A stretch of DNA of 64,000 nucleotides, from assembly GCF_013623835.1 (NCBI RefSeq), contig NZ_JABKDE010000001.1, positions 1 to 64,000 on the forward strand. The letters are read 5' to 3'. The stretch comes from Brevibacterium oceani. Its GTDB lineage: Bacteria > Actinomycetota > Actinomycetes > Actinomycetales > Brevibacteriaceae. The position numbers and the translations under genes are program-made. The notes below the pieces were generated by a model. The model saw only the letters and a list, made by a program, of their open reading frames with translations, was not told where the DNA came from and made no database searches. This document shows positions 1 through 7,960 of this stretch, in pieces; position 1 is the stretch's first letter; each line of letters starts with the position of its first letter.

Positions 1-1
1 T

Positions 2-490
2 GTGGAAGACATCGAGGATGAACGTCGTGTACACCCACCCAGCAGACGTCGGCACATAGGTGATGTCAGCGACCCAAACGCAGTTCGGGCCAGGTGCTGT
101 GAACTCACGTTCGACGAGATCCTCCGGACACTCCTCAGCCCTGGCCGAAGCCGTCTTCGGGCGCTTCCTCCTGCGTCGAATACCGTCGATGCCTAACTGG
201 CGCATCAACCGCTCCACCGTACAGCGGGCCACCGGACCGAACTCATCGGCGTACTCGCGGTTGATCGCCTTCCACATCTTCCGCACCCCGTAACACGAGT
301 AGTTCGCCTCATAGACATCCTGGATGACGACCATCAGCGCCTGGTCTCGGCGGGCCCTGGCCGATGGTTCGCGTTTCTTGAACGCGTAATACGAGCTCAC
401 AGCAATCCGTGCCGCAGTCCCGGACAGGGCGCGTACGATTGGCTCGACTCCGAACTCGTGACGATTGTCGTCGATGAAGGCGACGATCAC
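2..490 (-). CDS. IS3-family transposase OrfB (partial, runs off window)
   Basis: This frame is open from a GTG at 490 to the window edge, about 163 codons. It shows the OrfB N-terminal pattern: the motif SSYYAFKKREPSARARRDQ, then an HTH_21-like stretch (YSCYGVRKMWKAINREY), then the first integrase-core motif CVWVADITYV with the first DDE aspartate, ending at FILDVFH. It normally would be made as an OrfAB fusion by programmed frameshifting; the two frames overlap by 4 bases here, which fits. No stop or frameshift lies in the visible part, so this copy may be intact. The rest of the DDE core lies outside the window. Confidence 0.85.
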   Translation of the reverse strand, partial: MIVAFIDDNRHEFGVEPIVRALSGTAARIAVSSYYAFKKREPSARARRDQALMVVIQDVYEANYSCYGVRKMWKAINREYADEFGPVARCTVERLMRQLGIDGIRRRRKRPKTASARAEECPEDLVEREFTAPGPNCVWVADITYVPTSAGWVYTTFILDVFH

Positions 491-798
491 TTCGATGGGC
501 GGTCGAGCTCCGCCGCGAAGAAAGCCGACGCTCTCTTCAAGATCTCGTTGGCCCGCTTCGCTTCAGCCAACTCCGCCCGCAGCCGACGGTTCTCCGCTTC
601 CAAATCGACCGACTCGGCCGGTGTGGCTTTGCCGGAGTCTTTGTGCTTACGCACCCAGACTCGCAGGGTCTCTTTGCTCAGGCCGAGCTCGCCGGCGACA
701 CGGGTGATCGCTCCGTTCGCGGTGTCCGGATCGGCCTGGGCATGGATGACGAGCTCGACGGCACGAGCCTTGAGTTCGTCGGTGTATTTCACTGGCAA
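487..798 (-). CDS. IS3-family transposase OrfA
   Basis: About 103 residues beginning MPVKYTDELKARAVELV, with a classic IS3 OrfA helix-turn-helix (GELGLSKETLRVWVRKH) and a C-terminal leucine-zipper-like helix (LEAENRRLRAELAEAKR) ending in AFFAAELDRPSK. It is the DNA-binding part of the transposase. I chose the TTG at 798 because GGAG lies 8 bases upstream; the frame stays open to 819 with another TTG, and a GTG (KYTDEL frame) lies just inside, so the exact start is uncertain. It overlaps orfB, as usual for this family. Confidence 0.85.
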   Translation of the reverse strand: MPVKYTDELKARAVELVIHAQADPDTANGAITRVAGELGLSKETLRVWVRKHKDSGKATPAESVDLEAENRRLRAELAEAKRANEILKRASAFFAAELDRPSK

Positions 799-845
799 GA
801 GAGAATCTCCTTCTTCCAATCTCCCTGCCTCTATTATCCCCGGGG

Positions 846-1152
846 CGATACAGTGGGTCGGACTGGAGTGTGTTGGGATAACGCGATGTCGGAGTCGTTC
901 TGGTCATCACTGAAGACGGAGTTCTTCGAGCGGCGCGTGTGGCAGACTCGGGCTGAGGCGATGCGGGAGGTCGCTCGGTGGATCGAGGTGGTCTATAACC
1001 GGCGGCGGTTGCACTCGGCGTTGGGGATGGTTCCGCCGGTGGAGTTCGAAGAGGCTCTTCTGGTCGAGCACAGTGCCGGCCGGGTTCAGGAGGAAGCGTC
1101 TACGCAGGCTGCGTGACGTGGTTCACGTGTCCACGACTTGCGGGGAGCCCCA
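846..1152 (+). pseudogene. IS3-family OrfB C-terminal fragment with right end
   Basis: The plus-strand frame from about 846 to the stop at 1116 encodes the C-terminal third of an IS3 OrfB: GRTGVCWDNAMSESFWSS with the catalytic glutamate, then VVYNRRRLHSALGMVPPVEF. Sequence before 846 in that frame is antisense to orfA and is not transposase, so the gene has lost its 5' two thirds. After the stop, the run ending GGGGAGCCCCA at 1152 looks like an IS3-type right terminal repeat (complement TGGGGCTCCCC). This remnant is therefore the right end of a second IS, broken at about 845 by the neighbouring element or by a rearrangement. Confidence 0.75.
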
Positions 1153-2497
1153 CACTTAACCCTCGGTGCTTGGTCTGGTGGTGGACTTGGCCAACCCATT
1201 CGCGAATGATCTGTTCAAGCTCCGCTACGTAATAGAAAGCCTGATCCTCGATGTCAGCGCCGCGATTATAGACGTCCGGGCCTTTGTGCCCGGGAAGATG
1301 CTGCAAGAGTCCCTCGCGCAGTGTCTTGAAGAACCGCTCGACTGTTGGCTTATCTGTGGGCTTGTGAGGAATTGCTGGCTGGATAGTGATGCCCAATCGA
1401 GCACATGCTGAGGTCACATGCGAAGACAAGTAAACCTTCCCATGATCGACAACGATCGCTTCCGGCAAGCATGCCGGCAACCCAGCGACTCGCTCCTGAG
1501 ACACACCATCCGGCTCTTCGGTACCGACCAACACATTGCGCGGGACCCCATGAAAAGGCCAATTACCGTCGTCATCACCGTTCGGTTGCGGAGCCACGCA
1601 TTGGTACAACACATTTGCGACATCTGCTGCGGTCGTCGAGACGGGAGTCAACCGCAGACCCAGAATGCAGCGAGTGAACAAATCCTGCGCAACAGTCAGT
1701 TCGACAGGCACCCACCGCAAAGTAACCGGTTCCATCGCGAACACGTCCAATGGCGTCGTATCCAACACCACATACTCACCCGGCCGCGTCGCCCGCAACC
1801 GCCCGTACGGACCCCGAGGACGATCGGCGACCGACCTTCGTTGCTTCCCACTGCCGAAGGCGTGCCTCCCTTTAGATAGCTCCTTCAAGCGACGATAAGC
1901 ACTGGACCGGGACGGAGCGCTCACCGCTCCCGGGCCGTGCAGCACGTCAACCCGTTGCTGGACCTTGTCTAAAACAACACCCATCGTCGGAGTCGACCGC
2001 CTCGAGTATTCCGCCAGTATCTCGATGCAGGCAGCATCCCAGCGGGAATCGATACCCGTCGCGTAGCGTCCAGTCATTCGGCTGTCGGCAAGACCGGCCA
2101 GACCTCCGTTACGGTATCCCGTCATCCAACGCTCCACAGTGCGCGTCGACACGCGAGCCGAAGCCGCTGCCTCTCCCAGACGCTGCTGCAACGAGACTTC
2201 ACCGTCATACTCCAGCAGCGGGCGGACGAGGGCAGCACGCTGGTCGAACTTCGCCCGTTGGGCAGGGCTCAAGTCACTCAACACAACATTCGAGGGAGGC
2301 CGAAACTCTTTCTCTTCTGCAGACTGAGAATCGTCACCGATAATTTTCGCGGTCTCCAACAGGGATCGTGTCTCCACTGAACGGAACACGTCGCCACGAG
2401 TCAACTGCGTCGCCGCCGCAGACATGGAAGAGATACCCCACGTTTCCCCTTCGAACCAGACCTGTTTGCCCACCGAAAGTTCAACAACCGACGTCAT
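1100..2497 (-). CDS. tnsB: TnsB-like DDE transposase, 3' end replaced by IS sequence
   Basis: 465 codons from an ATG at 2497 that has GAGGAG upstream and lies inside the tnsA 3' end. The order is an N-terminal region, a helix-turn-helix (residues about 100-145, with ARVSTRTVERWM), then a Mu/TnsB integrase core with all three acidic residues: D246 in YVVLDTTPLD, D351 in IVVDHGKVY, and E387 in KPTVERFFKTL. The family normally continues well past the motif HHQTKHRGL with a beta-barrel and a C-terminal tail that contacts TnsC. Here the frame enters IS terminal-repeat sequence right after this motif (about 1153) and stops at 1100 after 16 foreign residues. The catalytic core is intact but the C-terminal part is gone, so activity in transposition is doubtful. 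Confidence 0.85.
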   Translation of the reverse strand: MTSVVELSVGKQVWFEGETWGISSMSAAATQLTRGDVFRSVETRSLLETAKIIGDDSQSAEEKEFRPPSNVVLSDLSPAQRAKFDQRAALVRPLLEYDGEVSLQQRLGEAAASARVSTRTVERWMTGYRNGGLAGLADSRMTGRYATGIDSRWDAACIEILAEYSRRSTPTMGVVLDKVQQRVDVLHGPGAVSAPSRSSAYRRLKELSKGRHAFGSGKQRRSVADRPRGPYGRLRATRPGEYVVLDTTPLDVFAMEPVTLRWVPVELTVAQDLFTRCILGLRLTPVSTTAADVANVLYQCVAPQPNGDDDGNWPFHGVPRNVLVGTEEPDGVSQERVAGLPACLPEAIVVDHGKVYLSSHVTSACARLGITIQPAIPHKPTDKPTVERFFKTLREGLLQHLPGHKGPDVYNRGADIEDQAFYYVAELEQIIREWVGQVHHQTKHRGLSVGLPASRGHVNHVTQPA

Positions 2498-3179
2498 CGG
2501 TGATCTCCTCAAATGTCGTTTCCGCACGCTGGTATGTCCCCATTCGGTGCGCGACGGCTGCCTCGTATGACTCAGACCATGCCCGATAGCGATCAGCGAA
2601 CGACATGCCAGTCTCGCTGTCGAATTCGAGTACGTCTTGTGGCCCGAACATTTGGAGACGGCGAGTTGCTCCGAGCGCCTTGATGTTCGCCAATCGCTGA
2701 GGATCTTCTCCTGACCAGACCTCGTATTGCCAACCTGCCGCTTCGCAGACCTGCCGAGTCCAGGCGAATACGACCGCGACCTTCGGTCGGCTGACGAATT
2801 CGGCGGGTTTCACATCGACCACGGTCAATCGGCCATCTGGTGACGTCAGTAAGAAATCGGGTACGTGCCGACGAATCGCTTCCCCGTCACGCCCGCTTAA
2901 CCACATTGGCTGTCCGGATATCCAGGTGACTTGTCGGTCGAAGTCCGCCAACCACAATCGATCGAGTTCTAACCGGCTTTCGTACGGTATATGGTCGTTT
3001 GTGGTCGCGGACCAGAACAAACCGGGGTAGTGACGTTGACGCGCGTATGATCTGGGCGACCGGACCGGTAGTCCCTTCGAAAGTCGGGTGCTGTCCACAG
3101 CGCCCACAGTGGTGGCTACCGATGTGCCCTCCTCGGTGAGGTACAACAGTTCCGTGTCCAACAACGTCGTCGTTGTCAT
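2481..3179 (-). CDS. tnsA: TnsA-like endonuclease of Tn7-like element
   Basis: 232 residues from an ATG at 3179 with GAGG about 10 bases upstream. TnsA enzymes cut the 5' ends of Tn7-type elements and make cut-and-paste transposition possible. The restriction-endonuclease fold signature is visible: E67/E71 in YESRLELDRLW, D108 in HVPDFLL, and K124 in VVDVKPAEF (an E...D...xxK core). The C-terminal part (FADRYRAWSESYEAA) fits the helical domain of actinobacterial TnsA-like proteins. The frame is open upstream to 3410, but that extension crosses the transposon-end repeats and the dnaK operator, so I reject the longer form. It is followed by tnsB with a 17-base overlap, implying co-translation. 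Confidence 0.85.
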   Translation of the reverse strand: MTTTTLLDTELLYLTEEGTSVATTVGAVDSTRLSKGLPVRSPRSYARQRHYPGLFWSATTNDHIPYESRLELDRLWLADFDRQVTWISGQPMWLSGRDGEAIRRHVPDFLLTSPDGRLTVVDVKPAEFVSRPKVAVVFAWTRQVCEAAGWQYEVWSGEDPQRLANIKALGATRRLQMFGPQDVLEFDSETGMSFADRYRAWSESYEAAVAHRMGTYQRAETTFEEITDDVGC

Positions 3180-3190
3180 GTTTCCAGCAT

Positions 3191-3272
3191 CCTCGCACCG
3201 ACATGAAACTGGGAACACCGACACGCCTCCGACACGAAATTGAGATTCCGACACGAAATCCGAGATCCTACA
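3191..3272 (-). repeat. Transposon end with TnsB-like binding repeats
   Basis: Read on the minus strand from 3272, a TGTAGG start is followed by two copies of TTTCGTGTCGGA, a shorter GCGTGTCGGTG and a TTTCATGTCGGTG, all in the same orientation. Tandem roughly 20-base sites behind a TGT terminus are what Tn7-like ends look like. Assignment as TnsB sites is inference; the partner end is not in the window. Confidence 0.55.
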
Positions 3273-3363
3273 CGGAGTGTCATCGAAGAATTTCTCTCCA
3301 GCCGGAATAAAGCCGACCTCATCAAAGTTGAGTGTAGTGTACGCAAGTTTGGTGAGGTTCGAC

Positions 3364-3392
3364 TTGACGGTCGAAACCTCGAAGACAATACT
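3364..3392 (+). promoter_or_regulatory. Candidate dnaK promoter
   Basis: TTGACG at 3364-3369 and AATACT at 3387-3392 are separated by 17 bases. The -10 element abuts the HAIR operator, so bound HspR would block it. Both hexamers are imperfect; transcription start is not known. Confidence 0.4.
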
Positions 3393-3411
3393 TGAGTCCA
3401 GTTGACTCAAT
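3391..3411 (+). promoter_or_regulatory. HAIR element (HspR operator) of the dnaK operon
   Basis: CTTGAGT, 7 bases, ACTCAAt: matches the actinobacterial HspR-associated inverted repeat CTTGAGT-N7-ACTCAAG at 13 of 14 positions. It lies about 125 bases upstream of dnaK, and hspR is the last gene of the same operon, so the loop is autoregulatory. Confidence 0.9.
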
Positions 3412-3535
3412 GTGTGCGGTCGAGTGGTTCCGGCATTCGCCCCGCGGCAGTCAAGGCCGGGGGCGTTCGGTCGGCGGCGCCGCCCGAACGCTCACATTCG
3501 AGTCGAAGGAACTCACGAACAAAGGAGAGAACACA

Positions 3536-5401
3536 ATGGCACGTGCAGTTGGAATCGACCTCGGAACCACGAACTCCGTCGTCGCAGTCCTCGAAGGCGG
3601 CGAGCCGAAGGTCATCGCGAATGCCGAAGGTGGTCGCACGACCCCGTCTGTCGTCGCAGTGAACAAGAACGGCGACTCCCTCGTTGGCGAGATCGCCAAG
3701 CGCCAGGCTGTCACGAACATCAAGAACACCGTTTCTTCGGTCAAGCGCCACATGGGCACCGACTGGTCCACCGAGATCGGCGGCAAGTCGATGACGGCTC
3801 CCGAGGTCTCGGCCCGCATCCTCCAGAAGCTCAAGCACGACGCCGAGGAGTACCTGCAGGAGAAGGTCACCGACGCGGTGATCACCGTTCCGGCCTACTT
3901 CAACGACGCTGAACGTCAGGCCACGAAGGATGCCGGTGAGATCGCCGGACTCAACGTCTCGCGCATCATCAACGAGCCCACCGCCGCTGCCCTGGCCTAC
4001 GGCCTCGAGCGCGGCAAGGAAGACGAGCTCATCCTCGTCTTCGACCTCGGCGGCGGAACGTTCGACGTTTCGCTGCTCGAAGTCGGCAAGGACGAAGACG
4101 ACTTTTCCACCATTCAGGTCCGTGCGACCTCCGGTGACAATCGCCTCGGCGGTGACGACTGGGACCAGCGGATCGTTGATTGGCTGGTTGAGCAGGTGAA
4201 GAACAACTACGGTGTCGACCTGACCAAGGACGCCACCGCTCTGCAGCGCCTCAAGGAAGCTGCCGAGCAGGCCAAGAAAGAACTGTCCTCGGCGACCAGC
4301 ACGAACATTTCGCTGCAGTATCTGTCAATGAGCGAGAACGGACCGATCCACCTGGATGAGACCCTCACCCGGGCGAAGTTCGAAGACCTGACCAAGGACC
4401 TCCTCGAGCGCACCAAAGCCCCGTTCCACGCTGTGATGAAGGACGCCGGCGTGTCCGTTTCGGACATCGACCACGTCGTTCTCGTCGGCGGATCGACTCG
4501 TATGCCCGGCGTGACCCAGGTCGTCACCGAACTCACCGGAGGCAAGGAGCCCAACAAGGGAGTCAACCCCGATGAGGTCGTTGCGATCGGTGCCGCCGTT
4601 CAGGCCGGTGTCCTCGTGGGTGAGCGCAAGGACGTTCTGCTCATCGATGTCACCCCGCTCTCGCTCGGACTCGAGACCAAGGGCGGAGTGATGACGAAGC
4701 TCATCGAGCGCAACACCCCGATTCCGACCAAGCGTTCGGAGACCTTCACCACCGCTGAGGACAACCAGCCCTCCGTGTCGATCCAGGTCTTCCAGGGCGA
4801 GCGCGAGTTCACTCGCGACAACAAGAACCTCGGCACCTTCGAGCTGACCGGCATCGCGCCGGCTCCGCGCGGCGTGCCGCAGATCGAGGTCGCCTTCGAC
4901 ATCGACGCCAACGGCATCGTCCACGTGTCGGCCACCGACAAGGGCACCGGCACCGAACAGTCGATGACGATCACGGGCGGTTCCGCACTGCCGAAGGAAG
5001 ACATCGAGCGCATGGTCCGTGAGGCCGAGGAGCACGCAGAAGAGGACAAGAAGCGCCGTGAGGCCGCCGATGTCCGCAACAACGCGGAGAACCTCGCCTA
5101 CCAGACCGAGAAGCTGCTGACCGATAACGACGACAAGCTGCCCGACGACGTCAAGACCGAGATGCAGGGCGACGTCGACGCCGTCAAGGAAGCCCTCAAG
5201 GGTGAAGACGACGACGCTGTGAAGGAAGCCTACGACAAGCTCGTGGCCAACCAGCAGAAGATCGGCGAGGCCATCTACAACCAGCAGGGTGGTGCCGAAG
5301 GCGCCGCCGCCGGTGAGGGCGAAGCCGATGCCGCTTCCGGTGCCGACGACGATGTTGTCGATGCCGAGGTCGTCGACGATGAGGATGAGGAGAAGAAGTA
5401 A
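3536..5401 (+). CDS. dnaK: Molecular chaperone DnaK (Hsp70)
   Basis: 621 residues starting [20 protein letters not shown], with AAAGGAGAG upstream of the ATG. It is the ATP-dependent cytoplasmic Hsp70 that binds exposed hydrophobic segments, working with DnaJ and GrpE. Hallmarks are the phosphate-1 motif DLGTTNS, the phosphate-2 motif [15 protein letters not shown], the adenosine motif [11 protein letters not shown], and a substrate-binding domain followed by an acidic tail ending DDEDEEKK. As in other Gram-positive DnaKs, the nucleotide-binding domain is short. The open frame extends 48 codons upstream, but those cross the operator and lack a good ribosome site. The stop TAA overlaps the grpE ATG by one base (TAATG). 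The gene is under HspR control through the HAIR site. Confidence 0.98.
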   Translation: MARAVGIDLGTTNSVVAVLEGGEPKVIANAEGGRTTPSVVAVNKNGDSLVGEIAKRQAVTNIKNTVSSVKRHMGTDWSTEIGGKSMTAPEVSARILQKLKHDAEEYLQEKVTDAVITVPAYFNDAERQATKDAGEIAGLNVSRIINEPTAAALAYGLERGKEDELILVFDLGGGTFDVSLLEVGKDEDDFSTIQVRATSGDNRLGGDDWDQRIVDWLVEQVKNNYGVDLTKDATALQRLKEAAEQAKKELSSATSTNISLQYLSMSENGPIHLDETLTRAKFEDLTKDLLERTKAPFHAVMKDAGVSVSDIDHVVLVGGSTRMPGVTQVVTELTGGKEPNKGVNPDEVVAIGAAVQAGVLVGERKDVLLIDVTPLSLGLETKGGVMTKLIERNTPIPTKRSETFTTAEDNQPSVSIQVFQGEREFTRDNKNLGTFELTGIAPAPRGVPQIEVAFDIDANGIVHVSATDKGTGTEQSMTITGGSALPKEDIERMVREAEEHAEEDKKRREAADVRNNAENLAYQTEKLLTDNDDKLPDDVKTEMQGDVDAVKEALKGEDDDAVKEAYDKLVANQQKIGEAIYNQQGGAEGAAAGEGEADAASGADDDVVDAEVVDDEDEEKK

Positions 5402-6099
5402 TGACTGCCGAGGGCAACGACAAGTCGTCCGAGGAGCCAGGCTTCACCTTCAGTGACAAGCGCCGGGTCGACCCGAACACCGGTGAGGTCCGTCCCGAGG
5501 CCGACGCCCAGTCGGCCTCGGCCGGGGTCGGCGACGAACAGGTCACGGACCCGAACGCCGCTCAGGCGGCAGAGGGATCCGCCGCCGACGACCCCGCCGC
5601 CGACGCCAGCGACCTCGGAGTCGACATCCCCGCCGATGCCTCGAGCCTCAAGGACACTGAGGCGGCCCCCGAGCCCGAACCGGGCTCCGAAGCCGCCGCG
5701 CACCTCGCGGATCTCAAGCGCATCAACGCCGAGTACGCCGCCTACCGGATGCGCGCCGATCGCGAACGCGAACGCGCAGCCGTCGGCGGCACGATCAAGG
5801 TCGTCGAGGCCCTGATCCCCGTGCTCGACGAGGTCAAGCTCGCACGCGAGAACGGCGACGTCTCCGGGCCTTTCGAGACCCACGTCAACAAGCTGATCGA
5901 CTCGCTCAACAAGGTCGGCGTCGAACAGTACGGTGAGGTCGGCGACGAGTTCGACCCGAACCTCCACGAGGCGCTCATGCAGCAGCCCTCCGACGAGGTC
6001 GAGGAACCGACGATCTTCCTGGTCATGCAGCCGGGCTACCGCCTCGGCGACCGCATCATCCGTGCGGCCCGAGTCGGCGTCCAGCAGCCGGAGGACTGA
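5401..6099 (+). CDS. grpE: GrpE nucleotide-exchange factor
   Basis: 232 residues. GrpE releases ADP from DnaK. The first 95 residues are acidic and low-complexity (rich in D, E, A, P), as in other actinobacterial GrpEs. Then comes the coiled-coil dimer segment (HLADLKRINAEYAAYRMRAD) and the C-terminal beta domain (YGEVGDEFDPNLHEALMQQ, then PGYRLGDRIIRAARVGV). It starts one base inside the dnaK stop, so translation is coupled. A 178-base gap separates it from dnaJ; I see no hairpin or extra HAIR in that gap. Confidence 0.97.
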   Translation: MTAEGNDKSSEEPGFTFSDKRRVDPNTGEVRPEADAQSASAGVGDEQVTDPNAAQAAEGSAADDPAADASDLGVDIPADASSLKDTEAAPEPEPGSEAAAHLADLKRINAEYAAYRMRADRERERAAVGGTIKVVEALIPVLDEVKLARENGDVSGPFETHVNKLIDSLNKVGVEQYGEVGDEFDPNLHEALMQQPSDEVEEPTIFLVMQPGYRLGDRIIRAARVGVQQPED

Positions 6100-6277
6100 A
6101 CGGACACCTTCGCCGAGGCGGCCGCCGGTCCCGTACGAGAAGTGAACTGTCTTACGGGGCTGGGGGCCACCTCGGCGGCGGTCCGGATCTTCGGGGTCAC
6201 ACCCCGGGGATGCGGATTGTGAGGAGACAAGTGAATAGATCGATGAGTGCAATGATTGGAAGGAAAGGAGGTGCCAG

Positions 6278-7300
6278 GTGAATACCGGACCTCAGAATGA
6301 TTGGTTCGATAAGGACTTCTACAAGACCCTCGGCGTCTCCAAGGATGCTTCCGATGCCGAGATCAAGAAGGCCTATCGCAAACTCGCGCGCAAGTATCAC
6401 CCGGATGCCAACCCCGGAGATGAGAAGGCCGAGGAGAAGTTCAAGGAGATCGGACAGGCACATCAGGTGCTCTCCGACAAGGAATCCCGCGCCCAGTACG
6501 ACCAGGTCCGCGCCATGGGCGGAGGCGCCCGGTTCAGCGCCGGCGCCGGAGGACCCGGCGGAGCGGGCGGAGGCGGATTCGACGATGTGTTCTCCGACCT
6601 CTTCGGAGGCGGCGGTCGCACCCGGACCCGCACGACCTACGGCGGCGGGGGAGATGTTCCCCCGGACCTCGCCGACCTGCTCAACGGATTCGGCGGCGGT
6701 GGGGGCGGCTACGGCGGCGGATTCGGCGGCGGCTATTCGCCCCCGGTCAAAGGCGGCGACATCAAGTCGAGCACCACGCTGTCGTTCACCGAGGCGATCA
6801 ACGGCGCCTCGGTGAAGCTCAACATGCCCGGCGGGAAGCCGCTGACCGTGCGCACCCCGATCGGGGTCAAGGACGGACAGAAGATTCGCTTGGCCGGCAA
6901 GGGCAAGGCCAGCCCCAACGGCGGTGAGACCGGTGACGTGATCCTCACCGTGCATGTGAAGCCGCACCCAGTCTTCACCCGCGACGGGGACAACCTGCGG
7001 ATGGAGCTGCCGGTGACCTTCGACGAGGCGACCCTGGGCGCCGAGGTCAAGGTCCCGACCCTGGGCGGAATGCCGGTCAAGGTCAAGATCGCACCGGGCA
7101 CCCCGTCGGGGCGGACCCTGCGGGTGCGCGGCAAGGGCGTGAAGACGAAGAAGGGCACCGGCGATCTGCTGGCCGAGGTCGAGATCGTGGCGCCGAAGAA
7201 CCTGTCGAAGGAAGCCAAGGCTGCGGTCGAGGCGTTCCAGGCGGCCACCGAGGACGATGATCCGCGCGACGGCCTGCTGGAGACGGCCAAGGCCAGTTGA
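6278..7300 (+). CDS. dnaJ: DnaJ-type co-chaperone lacking the zinc-finger domain
   Basis: 340 residues from GTG 6278, with AAAGGAGGTG just upstream. The N-terminal J domain (residues about 10-75) contains KYHPDANPG with the HPD loop that stimulates DnaK ATPase. A long Gly/Phe-rich segment (about 80-155) follows, then the two DnaJ C-terminal substrate-binding barrels. No CxxCxGxG repeats are present: there is no cysteine in the protein, so this is a type II (CbpA-like) J protein sitting in the usual dnaJ1 place. It probably presents substrates to the DnaK encoded upstream. The stop is 14 bases before hspR. Confidence 0.95.
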   Translation: MNTGPQNDWFDKDFYKTLGVSKDASDAEIKKAYRKLARKYHPDANPGDEKAEEKFKEIGQAHQVLSDKESRAQYDQVRAMGGGARFSAGAGGPGGAGGGGFDDVFSDLFGGGGRTRTRTTYGGGGDVPPDLADLLNGFGGGGGGYGGGFGGGYSPPVKGGDIKSSTTLSFTEAINGASVKLNMPGGKPLTVRTPIGVKDGQKIRLAGKGKASPNGGETGDVILTVHVKPHPVFTRDGDNLRMELPVTFDEATLGAEVKVPTLGGMPVKVKIAPGTPSGRTLRVRGKGVKTKKGTGDLLAEVEIVAPKNLSKEAKAAVEAFQAATEDDDPRDGLLETAKAS

Positions 7301-7314
7301 GGTGGTGATGAACG

Positions 7315-7752
7315 ATGCATATTTCGTCGACGGCGGCGGTGTATGTGATCTCGGTGGCGGCGGATCTGGCGGGAATGCACCCGCAGACGCTGCGACAGTA
7401 TGACCGTCTCGGTCTTGTCATTCCCGAACGCACGGCGGGAAGAGGTCGGCGGTACTCCGGACAGGACATCGCCAAGCTGCGGATGATCCAGCAGCTGTCC
7501 CAGGACGAGGGGGTCAACCTCGTCGGGATCAAGAAGATCATCGACCTGCAGAATCAGGTCGACGCCCTCCAGCACCGCAATGACGAGCTCGAGGACGAGA
7601 TCCGGACGCAGCAGGCGGCGAAGGAACGCGATGCGCGTGTCTTCGCCGCCGGCACAGCCGGGGACGTCGTATCGATCGCCCGCGGCAGGCGCCCGCAGGG
7701 GCGGCCCGAACCCGGCGCCATGGTGCTCTACAACAGATTCCGGCGGCGGTAG
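7315..7752 (+). CDS. hspR: HspR heat-shock repressor (MerR family)
   Basis: 145 residues. The N-terminal winged helix (ISVAADLAGMHPQTLRQYDR, then GLVIPERTAGRGRRYSGQDI) is the MerR/HspR recognition domain; it is followed by a helix and coiled coil (VDALQHRNDELEDEIRTQQ) for dimerisation. HspR binds HAIR elements and represses dnaK, with DnaK acting as co-repressor in known actinobacteria. It is last in the operon, with the HAIR at 3391. The C-terminus is basic. An 18-bp terminator hairpin follows 33 bases after the stop. Confidence 0.95.
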   Translation: MHISSTAAVYVISVAADLAGMHPQTLRQYDRLGLVIPERTAGRGRRYSGQDIAKLRMIQQLSQDEGVNLVGIKKIIDLQNQVDALQHRNDELEDEIRTQQAAKERDARVFAAGTAGDVVSIARGRRPQGRPEPGAMVLYNRFRRR

Positions 7753-7785
7753 ATCCGTCGCCTGCGGCGATCGAGAAGTGACGAC

Positions 7786-7825
7786 GCGAAGAGCGCGAAC
7801 CCGAATGCGGGTTCGCGCTCTTCGC
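7786..7825 (+). terminator. Terminator hairpin after hspR
   Basis: A perfect 18-bp stem (left arm GCGAAGAGCGCGAACCCG) with an AATG loop. It has no strong T run. Its core stem is nearly identical to the hairpin at 15433-15466. Confidence 0.8.
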
Positions 7826-7960
7826 ATCTGCGCTGATGGGCGACTCCGCCGGCAAAGTCCCCGGTCGACATCTGCCCGAAACAGAACCGACATGTGCGGA
7901 AACAATCGCCTGCAAAGATGAGGTCCTGATCACGGTCGACGCACAAGTCAGGAACCCACA

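Larger units (their letters stand above)
1..845 (-). mobile_element. IS3-family insertion sequence, cut by window edge
   Basis: The minus strand carries the two overlapping reading frames typical of IS3-family elements: orfA (HTH, leucine-zipper-like) and orfB (DDE integrase) in another phase. The element runs out of the window at base 1, so only its orfA-proximal half is visible. Its left boundary is placed near 845 because plus-strand IS coding sequence begins there; I could not identify the terminal inverted repeat, so this end is approximate. Confidence 0.8.
1153..3272 (-). mobile_element. Tn7-like transposon remnant carrying tnsA and tnsB
   Basis: A TnsA-type endonuclease gene and a TnsB-type DDE transposase gene lie in the standard order with a 17-base overlap, on a stretch of clearly lower GC than the flanking chromosome. 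The tnsA-proximal end is placed near 3272, where a 5'-TGT (minus strand) precedes repeated TTTCRTGTCGG sites. The other side is interrupted at about 1153 by IS sequence. No tnsC or tniQ/tnsD is visible; they may lie beyond base 1 or be lost. The end positions are inferred. Confidence 0.7.

Noticed and set aside
643-845. 5' half of the plus-strand frame that ends in the OrfB fragment
   Set aside because: It is antisense to IS3 orfA and shows no transposase similarity.
3180-3410. A 77-codon N-terminal extension of TnsA
   Set aside because: It spans the transposon-end repeats and the dnaK operator; the lower GC makes a chance open frame likely.
3392-3535. A 48-codon N-terminal extension of DnaK
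   Set aside because: It crosses the HAIR operator, and the ATG at 3536 has a strong ribosome site and the universal DnaK start.
1-3535. CRISPR array or Cas genes linked to the Tn7-like element
   Set aside because: No regularly spaced repeats with unique spacers and no Cas-like gene are present in the window.
7878-7903. Two GAAAC boxes upstream of the NCS1-urease operon, possible GlnR site
   Set aside because: They are 21, not 22, bases apart and the partner GTNAC halves are missing, so a GlnR site cannot be supported.
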